Origin: Arthrobacter sp. ok362
GTDB taxonomy: Bacteria > Actinomycetota > Actinomycetes > Actinomycetales > Micrococcaceae
Direction: 5' to 3'
Assembly (NCBI RefSeq): GCF_900102785.1
Contig: NZ_FNGC01000010.1
Location: forward strand, 167,584-231,583
DNA: 64,000 nucleotides
This document shows, piece after piece, positions 44,478 to 55,400 of the stretch; positions within the stretch are counted from its first letter, which is position 1, and each line of letters opens with the position of its first letter. The notes under the pieces were generated by a model. It was not told where the DNA came from. It did no database searches and saw only the letters and a list, made by a program, of their open reading frames with translations. The translations under genes and the position numbers were made by a program.

Positions 44478-44642
44478 GACTTCACTGTGGCATGCCCCTG
44501 TGACAGTTTTGGCTGCGACGCCCGGAACGCCCCGGACTTACACCCCGGAATCCCCGCACGGTCCGCCGCACCAGCCGAGCCACCGGCCCCTGCCCCGGCC
44601 GCACGCAACGATCCCCGGTCCGTGCAGGTAGAATATATGCTC

Positions 44643-45704
<1,062 letters not shown>

Positions 45705-45728
<24 letters not shown>

Positions 45729-45835
45729 TTTCTGTCCTTCCTAAGGCCTTTTGCGATAGCCGCTAAGAACACATGTTCTTGGCGGCTATGCGCTTTCCTG
45801 GGACCAGTTGCCAACGATGCCGCCAGCATTTTGCC
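45705..45835. repeat. Left boundary repeat of the selenocysteine island
   Basis: The repeat starts in the last eight codons of ychF (GTTGAATTTAGGTT..AATGT.TAG, stop included). It runs through a hairpin (45753-45793) and ends in GATGCCGCC...ATTTTGCC. A diverged copy in the same orientation lies at 56781-56915. Apart from a few internal insertions the two match in order across about 130 bases. The hairpin stem is GCGAT(A)GCCGC.AAGAACA with its complement. Downstream to 46001 lies no gene. Confidence 0.8.
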
Positions 45836-46001
45836 GCGGAGGTAGCGAACGGCCACGGTTTCGACGTGCCATTGAATTCGCCAACTGCTTGTGGGCAGGA
45901 CCTCGCAGACTTGTTGGATGCCACTCATTGCTTGATCGGATGTCCAGGATTTCGCAGCTGGTTCCACTGACGCTGGAGGCGGGGGCGGCGGGAGGTGCGG
46001 C

Positions 46002-47798
46002 TCAACGCACCACGGTCCGGTGACCGGCATCAAGGCGCCGGGTCCAGCCGCGGGAGTCCAGATGTTCAAGCAACGGGACTGCTATTCGACGGGTCGTGCC
46101 CAGAGTCTGGCGTGCTTGGCTCGTGGTGAAGGGCTGCTCCAGACCGGCCAGTAGGCGCATCGCAAGGGCGGGGGCCGTCGGCAGCACTACCACCCCATCG
46201 CGCAACCGCAGCAGACGCCCGGTGCGCTCCGCCGCCGCGAGCTCGCGGGCGCCCAAGCCCAGTGCGGCCAACTCCTGGGCTTCGGGTGCATGGAACGGAT
46301 GTGCGGTCAGCGTGCGCTCCACCTCGGCGATCGCTGGCTCTGCGGCGCCGAGAGAATCTCGGCTGCCAGGCAGCCGGACGTGGCCGCCCTCCGCTTCCAG
46401 CCGTGCGCCACGGATGACGTGGGACAGCAGTCTCTCCTCGGGCAACTGCAGCAGGTCCCGCGCCGCGCCCAAGGACATTCCGGCGGCCAGCGGGTCACGT
46501 TCCTGCAATGCCTGGACCGCGGCGCGCAGCCGTTCCTGCCATGCCTCGAGGACAGGCGCATGCACCCACCAATCACCGATGACCCGGACCTCCGGGGACG
46601 CGGCCGACTCGGGACCGGGCAACAGCCCCAGCCGGTGAAGGTGTTCTGCCCGTACTGCTCCGCGGGCGGCGACTTCACCGAGCACGTCGCCGGCGGGGTC
46701 GAGGCCGGAAAGCCGCTCCGCCCAGCGGGCGCCGTCGCCGCGCCGCCGCAGGGCCGGCGGGTCGGCATCGAGGATACGCGCCCCGCCCAGCACCGACCGG
46801 CTTCCGGGGTCGCGCAGCACCAGCCGGTCGCCGAGAACGAGGGGCAGTTGCCTGGCAAGGACGAGCCGGGCGTGATCCGCGCCGAATGGCCGTAAACGGG
46901 CAGGCACGGACGCGGTGCCAACGTGCACCATGAGCTGTTCGGGCACGTCCGTATAGGCCACCCCTGTCGTGCGCTGAATACCGACGACGCCGGTCGTGGG
47001 CCACGCATCCGGGGTCAGCAGCGCATCTCCCCGGCGGATGTCCGTGGCGGCAACGTCCCGTAGGTTCAACGCCACCCGGCTGACGGGCTGCACGGACGCA
47101 TAGGCGGTGTCCCGGCTTTGCAGACCGCGGACCACCACGGCCCGGGAACCGTCGTGGCTGAGCAGCTGGAGCCGGTCACCCCGTTCGAGTGTCCCTGCCG
47201 CCAGCGTTCCGGTCACTACCGTTCCCGACCCGGAAATCGTGAACGAGCGGTCAACCCACAACCGGACCCGCCCTGAGGTGGCGGGGGCGGGCACGCGGGC
47301 CAGGACGCCGTCGAGTGCTGAACGCAGGTCGGCCAGACCGGTACCGTCAATAGCGGACACGGCAACTGCGGGGGCTTCCCTCAGACCCGTGCCGGCCAGC
47401 TCCGTGCGGGTCCGCGAGAGGACGTCCGCGATCCGATGGCTGGACGCCCGGTCCGCACGGCTTAGCACCACCACGCCGTGTTCTATTCCAAGCGCAGCGA
47501 CGGCATCCCGGTGATCACTTGACTGCGCCTGCCAACCCTCGTCCGCGGCGACGACGAAGCAGACCACCGGGGCCGGTCCGATTCCGGCAAGCATGTTTCC
47601 CAGGAAGCGTTCGTGGCCCGGCACGTCGACGAACGCTACATTCTGCCCGGACGGGAACGTGGTCCAGGCGTAACCCAGGTCGATGGTCAGCCCGCGGCGC
47701 CGTTCTTCCTCCCAACGGTCCGGCTCCATGCCGGTGAGGGCGCGAACCAGGGTGCTTTTGCCGGAATCGACGTGCCCGGCGGTGGCTACGACGTACAC
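46002..47798 (-). CDS. selB: Selenocysteine-specific elongation factor SelB
   Basis: SelB carries Sec-tRNA to the ribosome at UGA codons next to a SECIS hairpin. The 598-residue product opens with the GTPase domain: G1 TAGHVDSGKST (residues about 6-16), GLTIDLGYAWTT (G2), DVPGHERFLGNMLAGIG (G3) and VVLSRADRAS (G4). Two beta-barrel domains follow, then a C-terminal array of winged helices (about 360-598, ending in LDSRGWTRRL..GHRTVVR), the part that binds the SECIS RNA. The start is GTG. It is three bases downstream of selA, so the two form one operon. Confidence 0.93.
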   Translation of the reverse strand: MYVVATAGHVDSGKSTLVRALTGMEPDRWEEERRRGLTIDLGYAWTTFPSGQNVAFVDVPGHERFLGNMLAGIGPAPVVCFVVAADEGWQAQSSDHRDAVAALGIEHGVVVLSRADRASSHRIADVLSRTRTELAGTGLREAPAVAVSAIDGTGLADLRSALDGVLARVPAPATSGRVRLWVDRSFTISGSGTVVTGTLAAGTLERGDRLQLLSHDGSRAVVVRGLQSRDTAYASVQPVSRVALNLRDVAATDIRRGDALLTPDAWPTTGVVGIQRTTGVAYTDVPEQLMVHVGTASVPARLRPFGADHARLVLARQLPLVLGDRLVLRDPGSRSVLGGARILDADPPALRRRGDGARWAERLSGLDPAGDVLGEVAARGAVRAEHLHRLGLLPGPESAASPEVRVIGDWWVHAPVLEAWQERLRAAVQALQERDPLAAGMSLGAARDLLQLPEERLLSHVIRGARLEAEGGHVRLPGSRDSLGAAEPAIAEVERTLTAHPFHAPEAQELAALGLGARELAAAERTGRLLRLRDGVVVLPTAPALAMRLLAGLEQPFTTSQARQTLGTTRRIAVPLLEHLDSRGWTRRLDAGHRTVVR

Positions 47799-47801
47799 TC
47801 C

Positions 47802-49133
47802 TCAGTCCACCCCGCCTGGGTCCGCGGCCTTGAGGGCTGCCAGGGCTTGCCGTATTGCGTCGAGAATCGTATCGTCATCCGCCGGGGCGATGCAGCGCAG
47901 ATCGATCAGGCACGAGCCGTCGTTGACGCGCGGCAGCACGGCCGGATCACCGGTGCGCAAAAGTCCTGCGAGTCCCTCTGGGAGCCGTAGTGCCCATCCC
48001 GGCAGAGGCACTCCCGGGGCGCCGCCGCCACCTACCCGACCGTCATGGGACACCACGGGCACGTCGAGTTCCCGGGCGAGCCGGTCCGTGCGGCGCCGCA
48101 AGTGCCCGGCGTCGGCGTGCAGGGCCCGGACAACCGGGGGCGGGCCGCCCGCCAGCGTGGCTTCCAAGGCGGCGAGGGCGAGTTTGTCGGCCCGGACCGC
48201 ACGGGCGAGCGGGTGGCGGGCCAACCGCGTGATGATTTCCTTGCGGCCCAGCAGCAAGCCAGCCTGGGGGCCGCCGAGCAGCTTGTCACCGCTGGCGATC
48301 ACGACGTCGGCTCCGCTCACCAAGGCGGAGGCGGCGTCCGGCTCCTCCGGCAGGAAAGGGTCGGGCGACAACAGCCCGCTGCCCAGGTCGGCCACCAGAG
48401 GTACCCCATGGGCGACGGTCAGCGGGCTGATTTCGTGCAACGGGACAGTGGAGGTAAATCCATCGACCCGGAAGTTGCTGGGATGGACCTTGAGTACGCA
48501 CCCCGTGTTCGATCCCAGAGCACCGGCGTAGTCATGTAGGTGGGTGCGGTTGGTCGTACCTACCTCGCGTAGCTTCGCCCCCGTCGACTCCATTAAGTCG
48601 GTCAGCCTGAAGCCGGCACCGATCTCGACCAGTTCCCCGCGGCTCACCACCACCTCCCGGCCGGCGGCCAAGGCAGTCGTGGCCAACACCAGCGCTGCGG
48701 CGCCGTTGTTCACCACCAGCGCATCCTCAGCCGCGGGACAGGCGGCGAGTAATGCAGCGCGCGCACCGGCGCCGCGCCCGCTCCGGCTGCCGGTTGCCAA
48801 ATCGAGCTCCACGTCAACGTAGCCGCTGGCCGCGATAAGAGCTTCCACCGCGTCTTCAGAAAGTGGAGCACGGCCGAGGTTGGTATGGACGATGACGCCG
48901 GTTGCGTTGAGCACCGGACGCAGGGTCGTCGCCGTGCGGTCGGCTACGGCGGCGATCAGTGTTGCTTCCACTTGTCCGGGCGGGAGCTCACCACGCCGTG
49001 CCTGATCCTGGATTTGACGAACGAGGTTGCGGATGACGCGCTCGTTCAGCCTGCTCCGGGCCTTGGAGACGGCCGGCAGAGCCAGCAGGTCATCGGTGCG
49101 CGGAATCAGGCGCCGGGGATCGACCAGGTCCAC
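47802..49133 (-). CDS. selA: L-seryl-tRNA(Sec) selenium transferase SelA
   Basis: SelA converts Ser-tRNA(Sec) to Sec-tRNA(Sec) with selenophosphate and PLP. I start at GTG 49133 because AGGAGG lies just upstream; the open frame further up runs through the tRNA-Sec gene. The 443-residue product shows ARSRLNERVIRNLVRQ, VLNATGVIVHTNLGRAPL, VNNGAAALVLATTALA, the SRGELVEIGAGFRL motif and the Schiff-base Lys in ASGDKLLGGPQAGLLLGR. Normal length for the family. Confidence 0.95.
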   Translation of the reverse strand: MDLVDPRRLIPRTDDLLALPAVSKARSRLNERVIRNLVRQIQDQARRGELPPGQVEATLIAAVADRTATTLRPVLNATGVIVHTNLGRAPLSEDAVEALIAASGYVDVELDLATGSRSGRGAGARAALLAACPAAEDALVVNNGAAALVLATTALAAGREVVVSRGELVEIGAGFRLTDLMESTGAKLREVGTTNRTHLHDYAGALGSNTGCVLKVHPSNFRVDGFTSTVPLHEISPLTVAHGVPLVADLGSGLLSPDPFLPEEPDAASALVSGADVVIASGDKLLGGPQAGLLLGRKEIITRLARHPLARAVRADKLALAALEATLAGGPPPVVRALHADAGHLRRRTDRLARELDVPVVSHDGRVGGGGAPGVPLPGWALRLPEGLAGLLRTGDPAVLPRVNDGSCLIDLRCIAPADDDTILDAIRQALAALKAADPGGVD

Positions 49134-49168
49134 AGCCCTCCTCTGCTCGCGGCGCTCGGGCCGGAAGT

Positions 49169-49263
49169 TGGCGGTGGCGGACGGGAATCGAACCCGCCAG
49201 GCCGAGATGCTCAGCCGCACCGGTTTTGAAGACCGGGGGGCCCACCAGGACCCGGACGCCACC
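49169..49263 (-). tRNA. selC: tRNA-Sec (selC), anticodon UCA
   Basis: The minus-strand sequence folds as a selenocysteine tRNA. The acceptor is GGTGGCG with CGCCACC. The D-stem is a long six-base GGGTCC/GGGCCC with a minimal loop. The anticodon arm is CCGGT CTTCAAA ACCGG with anticodon TCA, the long variable arm is GCGGCTGAGCATCTCGGCC, and the T-arm is GCGGG TTCGATT CCCGT. The 3' end encodes CCA. Length is 95 bases, as for other bacterial tRNA-Sec. It lies just upstream of selA on the same strand. Confidence 0.95.
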
Positions 49264-49307
49264 GTGGCTCAATATAGCAGGGTTGCCTGAAGGAGTACGC
49301 TAGGCAG

Positions 49308-50333
49308 GTGAACGAGGCCCAGACGCCAGTCCAGCAACTCGATACCGGTGCTGCCGGCACTCTCCGGCTCACCGGCTATGCCCACGGTGGCGGCTGCGCG
49401 TGCAAGATTCCGCCCGGCGAACTCGAAGAAGCGGTGCGCGGACTCACCGGCCAACCCGGCGGCGACGTGCTCGTCGGGCTTGACAGCGGCGACGACGCAG
49501 CAGCCGTTCTGGTCCGCGGCGACCTGGCCGTATTGTCCACCGCCGACTTCTTCACCCCCGTGGTAGACGACGCCTTCGATTGGGGCCGGATCGCCGCCGC
49601 CAACGCGCTCTCTGACATCTACGCGATGGGCGGGCGCCCGATTATGGCGATTAACCTCGTCGGCTGGCCCCGTGGTGTACTGCCGCTGGAATTGATGACC
49701 GAGGTACTCCGCGGCGGCTTGAGCGTCGCCGCCGAGGCACGGTGCCCGGTCATCGGCGGACACACGATCGACGATCCGGAACCGAAGTACGGCATGGCGG
49801 TCACCGGCGTCGCCCACCCCGACCGATTGCTGCGGAACGACGCCGCCCGGCCCGGGCTGCCCATCACGCTCACCAAACCGATCGGCGTCGGACTGCTCAA
49901 CAACCGTCACAAGCAGACCGGCGAAGTGTTCGCCGAAGCAGTAAAGACGATGACGCGCCTGAACCGCGACGCCGCCGAGGAAGCGGTGGCGGCCGGTGTG
50001 CGGGCAGCCACGGACGTGACGGGCTTTGGCTTGCTCGGACACCTGTACAAGATGTGCCGGGCCTCCGGGGTCGGGGCAGTGGTGGACCGGAAAGCGGTGC
50101 CGCACGTCGAAGGCGCCCGGGAAGCGTTGCGCGATGGGTTTGTCTCCGGCGGGACGCGGCGCAACCTGGACTGGGTCCGGCCCTACCTGCGTGCCGCCGC
50201 GGGCGTCACGGAGGACGATCTGCTCCTGCTCGCCGATGCACAGACCTCCGGCGGGCTGCTCGTCGTCGGTGAATTGCCGGGCCATCCCGTCATCGGGCAC
50301 ACCATCGCGGGACAGGGCATCGAGATCCGCTGA
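49308..50333 (+). CDS. selD: Selenide, water dikinase SelD
   Basis: SelD makes selenophosphate from selenide and ATP. The 341-residue product has the catalytic pair in GGGCACKIPP: Cys30 and Lys33, matching E. coli Cys17 and Lys20. The codon is TGC, so this SelD is not itself a selenoprotein. Nucleotide-binding Asp motifs (LDSGDDAAAV, STADFFTPVVDDAFDWGRIAAANALSDIYAMGG) and GGHTIDDPEPKYGMAVTG are present. Start GTG follows GAAGGAG. It is divergent from tRNA-Sec/selA and convergent with the formate dehydrogenase operon. Confidence 0.95.
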   Translation: MNEAQTPVQQLDTGAAGTLRLTGYAHGGGCACKIPPGELEEAVRGLTGQPGGDVLVGLDSGDDAAAVLVRGDLAVLSTADFFTPVVDDAFDWGRIAAANALSDIYAMGGRPIMAINLVGWPRGVLPLELMTEVLRGGLSVAAEARCPVIGGHTIDDPEPKYGMAVTGVAHPDRLLRNDAARPGLPITLTKPIGVGLLNNRHKQTGEVFAEAVKTMTRLNRDAAEEAVAAGVRAATDVTGFGLLGHLYKMCRASGVGAVVDRKAVPHVEGAREALRDGFVSGGTRRNLDWVRPYLRAAAGVTEDDLLLLADAQTSGGLLVVGELPGHPVIGHTIAGQGIEIR

Positions 50334-50350
50334 AACACGGCCACTCGTTT

Positions 50351-51442
50351 TCAGCCGCCGGTGGTGATCGCGTCGTCGGTGATTCCGGCCGCACGGCGGG
50401 CGGCGAGCCGCGTCTTCTGCGGTTCGATGGTGTACCGCGGATCCCTGGCCGAGGCCAGGCCCGCCTCAAATACACCAAAACGCGTCAGGGCCGACGCGGT
50501 CAGCAACGCGAGTCCGGAGACCGCAGCCGCTCCGCGGTGTCGGCCGCCCAGCAGTGTTCCCAGCCCGCCGGCGACCGCCAAACGCTCGCTCCATTTCAGC
50601 ATGGCGCCTGCCTTGCCTTGGTGTAGGGGTTCCGCCGCCACCGGGTCCATCCGTTGTTCCATAACTTTCATGGCAGCCACCTCACCTAAGACGCCGAGCA
50701 CGGCAAGCTTCCGGGCCGGCCCCGTTTCGCGCACCGGCGTGGTGACCATGGCGAGCCCGGCAGAAGCGAGGGCTGCCGAACTTACGAAGACGAACGGCAG
50801 TTCCTCGTGGGCAGCGTTCCACGTCGGTGTGGCGGTGTCTCCGAGCAGCACTGCCGTATAAGCCGCCAGAGGTCCGGCAAAGACGGCGGCCTCGAAGCCG
50901 GCCGGTCCCTCGACAGCCCGCAGCACGTTCCGCAACGGACCCAGCGGAAGCCGGGATCCGCTCATCCGGTCGATCTCAGCCACCGCCGAGACCCCCGCAC
51001 CTGCACTGAAGGCGCTGAGGATCCACGAGCCCACACTCATCGGCGAAGTGACCTTGAAAGTCCGCAGCATATGCAGAAAGCGCTCCGGCCTGCCGAGGTC
51101 CTTCACAAGCGCAACAGTCCCGGCACTTACCGCTGCCAAAGCGCTCAAACGCGCGTTACGGCGCAGCGTCGGCCGCCCGCTCAACTGGCCGCCGAGTCCG
51201 AGCAGAGCCGAGCCGGCGGCAACGCCGCCCAGGAACAGGTACGCGGCCACATCATTACCCCAGGGTGCCGCTTTTACAACCGGACGGCCGTAATACGAGC
51301 TGAATTCCTGCTCCGGAACCATGGGCATTTCCCGGGAGCCGTCGCCATTGGCCGGGCGCCGGCCCGGTCCTCGTTTGCCCTCCCGCCGGCGACGGCGGAC
51401 GGGTTCCGAAGGCCGGAAGCTGTCAAACTCTGAGAGGGTCAT
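50351..51442 (-). CDS. NrfD-type membrane subunit of formate dehydrogenase
   Basis: The 363-residue product has a basic N-terminal tail (about 45 residues) and then roughly eight hydrophobic segments (AAYLFLGGVAAGSALLGLGG, LSALAAVSAGTVALV, MSVGSWILSAFSAGAGV, GFEAAVFAGPLAAYTAVLLG and so on). This is the NrfD/PsrC pattern: a haem-free integral subunit that passes electrons between the Fe-S subunit and quinones. It replaces the haem-b FdhC. Its ATG overlaps the stop of the Fe-S subunit gene by four bases. Confidence 0.88.
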   Translation of the reverse strand: MTLSEFDSFRPSEPVRRRRREGKRGPGRRPANGDGSREMPMVPEQEFSSYYGRPVVKAAPWGNDVAAYLFLGGVAAGSALLGLGGQLSGRPTLRRNARLSALAAVSAGTVALVKDLGRPERFLHMLRTFKVTSPMSVGSWILSAFSAGAGVSAVAEIDRMSGSRLPLGPLRNVLRAVEGPAGFEAAVFAGPLAAYTAVLLGDTATPTWNAAHEELPFVFVSSAALASAGLAMVTTPVRETGPARKLAVLGVLGEVAAMKVMEQRMDPVAAEPLHQGKAGAMLKWSERLAVAGGLGTLLGGRHRGAAAVSGLALLTASALTRFGVFEAGLASARDPRYTIEPQKTRLAARRAAGITDDAITTGG

Positions 51443-52449
51443 GCACGCCCTCCCAGGAATGCCACTGCAACTGCCGCGGCCATGCCCGCTACTGCCATGC
51501 CGGCCCTTCGGTACATCTGCGGAAGGTCGGCCGTGGGTACCCGTGGGTCCGGCGGAAGTCCGTAGACCTCGGGTTCGTCGAGGAGCAGGAAGACTGATCC
51601 GGTTCCGCCGACGCCGTCGTTTTCGTTCGCACCGTAGAGCCTTGCCTCCGTCAGGCCTTGCGCGTGCAGGCTGGAAACCCGTTCCCTGGCCGTCTCCACC
51701 ATGTCGTCATGGTCGCCGAACTTGATAGACGTCGTAGGGCACGCCTTGGCGCACGCGGGGGTCTCATCGGCGACAAGCCGGTCGTAGCACAGCGTGCACT
51801 TCTGGGCGATGCCCGCATTGGGGACGGCGGGATGCTTGGCGTGCTGGTCGTTCCTGCTGGTAGCCACCTTGACCGAGCCATCGGCGCGGCGCTCGATGAC
51901 GCCGAAAGGACATCCGGCGACGCAGGTTCCACAGCCGTTGCAGACGTCGTCCTGTACCACCACGGTCCCGAATTCGGTGCGGAAAAGCGCTCCGGTGGGG
52001 CACACGTCGAGGCACCCGGCGTGCGTGCAGTGCTTGCAGACGTCGGAGGACATCAACCACCTGAAGTCTGCCGTGTCCGGGGGCGTGGTCTCGGCCTCGG
52101 CCAGGTCCGTCGCAGCTGGTGATGCCGTGGCCGGCGGACCGATACGCGGCATGCCCAGGCTCACCAGGGCGCGGCCTGATTCCCGCGCCTCAACAATGCG
52201 TTCCTGACCTTGCTCGATGAACGCCACATGACGCCAAGTGCTGGCGCCCAGCGCCCCGGTGTTGTCGTAGGACGACCCGAGCAGCTCCAGGTTGCCGTCC
52301 TGCGGGTTATGGTTCCATTCCTTGCAGGCAACCTCGCAGGCCTTGCACCCGATGCAGATCGAGGTGTCGGTGAAAAAGCCCTTCCGCGGATGGCTGTGCT
52401 CCCAGTGGGCATCGGCGGTGGGATCGGTCGGTCCGGACAGCTGGCCCAT
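51439..52449 (-). CDS. Formate dehydrogenase iron-sulfur subunit
   Basis: The 336-residue subunit contains four Cys clusters for 4Fe-4S binding: CIGCKACEVACKEW, CKHCTHAGCLDVCP, CNGCGTCVAGCPFG and CTLCYDRL...CAKACP. The C-terminus holds one membrane helix (AGMAVAGMAAAVAVAFLGG), which anchors the subunit and faces NrfD. It carries electrons from FdhA to the membrane. Its ATG follows the fdhA stop without a gap. Confidence 0.9.
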   Translation of the reverse strand: MGQLSGPTDPTADAHWEHSHPRKGFFTDTSICIGCKACEVACKEWNHNPQDGNLELLGSSYDNTGALGASTWRHVAFIEQGQERIVEARESGRALVSLGMPRIGPPATASPAATDLAEAETTPPDTADFRWLMSSDVCKHCTHAGCLDVCPTGALFRTEFGTVVVQDDVCNGCGTCVAGCPFGVIERRADGSVKVATSRNDQHAKHPAVPNAGIAQKCTLCYDRLVADETPACAKACPTTSIKFGDHDDMVETARERVSSLHAQGLTEARLYGANENDGVGGTGSVFLLLDEPEVYGLPPDPRVPTADLPQMYRRAGMAVAGMAAAVAVAFLGGRA

Positions 52450-55400
52450 CTAGTCCTCCAACATCGGATCGGTAACGGCGCGGTTGCCGGTCTCGGCGGT
52501 CAGTCCCGCCCGCGCCTGATAGGCGGCGACCAGGGCCCGCAGTTCCTGCCCGCGCGGCCGGCGACCCGGGCGGATATCGCAGGAGGCGACCTTGGACTCC
52601 TGGATCTGGACATTGGGGTCCAGCGTCACGCCAAGCAGGTCATTGGCCGCATCGCCACTGACGATGGCGTCACTGCCCACGCCCCAGTGGTAGGGCAGCC
52701 CGATCTGGTGCACGGTGTGACCGCCAACGGCCAACGGTTTCAGCCGGTCAGTGATGAGCACCTTCGCCTCTATGGCCGAGCGGGGCGAAATAATGGTGGC
52801 CCACCCGTAGGGCTCAAGCCCCCGCTCGTCAGCCAGTTCAGGCGAAACCTCACAGAACATCTCCGGCTGCAATTCGGACAAGTAAGGAAGCCAGCGGCTC
52901 ATCCCGCCTGCGGTGTGATGCTCAGTAAGCCGGTACGTGGTGAAGACGTACGGGTACACCTCTGCGCCCGGGGTACCGGCACTTGGCGCACTGAAGTTGC
53001 CCGCGCGCGGGAACACGAGCCGTGCCGGACTCTGCTGTTGTGGGTAGAGCGCGTTGGCCACGGGGGATTCCTGAGCCTCGTAGTGAGTGGGAAGAGGCCC
53101 ATCCACGAGGCCTTTCGGGGCGAACAGCCAGCCCTTGCCGTCGGCCTGCATGATGAAGGGGTCATCTCCGCTAAGGGCTGCAGGGCCGCCGAGGGCCGGG
53201 TCGGGCTGGCTTCCCGGAGCCCGGTCCACCGGGAAATCGGGAACATCGTCGCCGACCCACTTTCCTTGGTCCTGGTCCCACCAGATGTATTTCTTCCGCT
53301 CGCTCCACGGCTTACCGGCGGGATCCGCGGACGCCCGGTTGTACAGGACCCGGCGGTTGGCCGGCCATGCCCAGCCCCATTCCAAAGCCACGGGCCCTTG
53401 TTCCCGACCAGGCTTACGGTTGGCAGCGTGGTTGGAGCCGTCAGCGTAAACACCGGTGTAGATCCAACAACCAGCGGCCGTGGAACCGTCTGCACGGAGC
53501 TCGGTGTAGGCGGAGAGGGGCTTACCGGCGTCCGGTCCAGCCAGTTGGCGGCCGTTGATCTCGGCAAGCACAGCCTCGGCATCTGGATCGCCGTGCTCAT
53601 CCGTGGGATAGTCCCAGGTCAGGTCGAGCAGCGGACGGTCCCGCTCGTCCTCGGAGCCGGCCAGCTTCGCCCGGATCCGTTGGCCTAGCTCGAAGAAGAA
53701 CTGCAGTTCGCTCTGGCACTCCCCGGGCGGTGCCACAGCCTGGTGCCGCCACTGCAGCAGACGCTGGGTCTGCGTGAACGAGCCGGCTTTCTCCACATGG
53801 GTGGCTGCGGGCAGGAAGAAGACTTCGGTCTCGATATCCTCGGTGCGCAGTTCGCCGGATTCGATCTCCGGGCCGTCCTTCCACCAGGTGGCCGACTCGA
53901 TCATGTTCAGGTCACGCACCACCAGCCACTTCAGATGGGACATGCCAAGCCGTTGCAGCCGGCCGTTGGCCGAGCCCACTGCGGGGTTCTGTCCAAGGAT
54001 GAAGTACCCCTCCACCTCGTCCTTGAGCATGCTCATAGTGGTCTCATATGTGCCGTGCGCCCCCGTTAGCCGCGGAAGGTAATCATAGGCCCAGTCGTTG
54101 TCCGCGGTCGCGGCTTCACCCCACCAGGCCTTCAGCAGGCTGACGGTGTAGGCGTCGGCGTCGGCCCAAAAGCCCTTTTGCTGTTTTGACCCGACGGCTG
54201 CCAGATAGTCACTGAGGCTGTCATGGCGGCCGGCGCTGGGCATCGGCAGGTAGCCGGGGAGCAGGTTGAACAATGTGGGGATGTCGGTGGACCCCTGGAT
54301 GCTGGCATGGCCGCGAAGGGCCATGATCCCGCCGCCGGGGCGCCCCACGTTTCCCAGCAATAGCTGAAGGATCGCCGCGGCCCGGATGAACTGCGCTCCC
54401 AGGGAGTGCTGAGTCCAACCCACCGCGTAGGCAAAGCAGGTTGTCCGGTCGCGTCCCGAGTTTTCCGTGATGCTGCGGGCAAGATACTCGAAATCCGCCA
54501 CGTTGATGCCGCACATGTCCCGGACCATCTCCGGGGTGTACCGGGCATAATGCCGCTTGACGATCTGGAAGACCGTCCGGGGGTCTTGCAGGGTGTCATC
54601 CCGCTGCACTTCGGCATGCTCCAGCGGCGGCCCGCCACTGCCAAAGGTGTCCGCGGCAGCACGGGCGGACGCTTCGGCGCCGTGTTCGCGGCTGAGCCCC
54701 GGCTCATCAATCGCGCCCTCACCTTGTTCCGCGTACGCCCAAGACGACGTGTCATACGCCCTTTTTTCCGGATCGAAACCGGAGAACAGGCCGCCCAGGT
54801 CCTCGGCATCGCGGTAGTCCGCGTGCACCAGCGTCGCCGCGTTGGTGTACGCGCCGACGTACTCCTTGAACCAGAGGTCATTGGTGATGACGTAGTTAAT
54901 CAGGGCGCCCAGAAGGACGACGTCAGAGCCGGCCCGGATCGGAATGTGCTTGTCCGCGACGGCGGAGGTGCGCGTGAATCGGGGATCGACGTGAATGACC
55001 TTAGCTCCGCGTGCCTTAGCCTCCGCAACCCACTGGTATCCCACCGGGTGGCATTCGGCCATGTTGGAACCCTGAATGACGATGCAGTCGGCGTTGGCCA
55101 TGTCTTGCAGTGATTGCGTCGCGCCACCGCGTCCAAACGAGGCTCCCAAACTGGGAACCGTGGAGGAGTGTCAAATGCGGGCTTGGTTCTCGATCTGTAC
55201 CGCACCGGCAGCCGTGAAGAGTTTCTTGATCAGGTAGTTCTCTTCGTTATCGAGTGTTGCCCCGCCCAGCGAAGCAATCCCCATCGTGCGGCGAAGCAGC
55301 CTGCCTTCCTCGTCTTCTTGCTGCCACGTCCTGCGGCGGGTCTCGATGAAGCGGTCCGCCACCATGTCGACGGCGGTGGCTAGGTCCAGGTGCTGCCACT

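Noticed and set aside
43614..44642. Long upstream extension of the ychF reading frame
   Set aside because: It is antisense to rmuC along most of its length and has shadow-type composition; the YchF start MALTIGIVGLPN-type sequence fixes the true start.
45836..46001. Coding remnant between the boundary repeat and selB
   Set aside because: A minus-strand frame reads some protein-like words, but I cannot match it to a family or define ends.
49134..49262. Upstream extension of selA to 49262
   Set aside because: It runs through the tRNA-Sec gene; AGGAGG before GTG 49133 gives the better start.
49308..50333. SelD as a second selenoprotein
   Set aside because: The active-site codon is TGC (Cys), not TGA.
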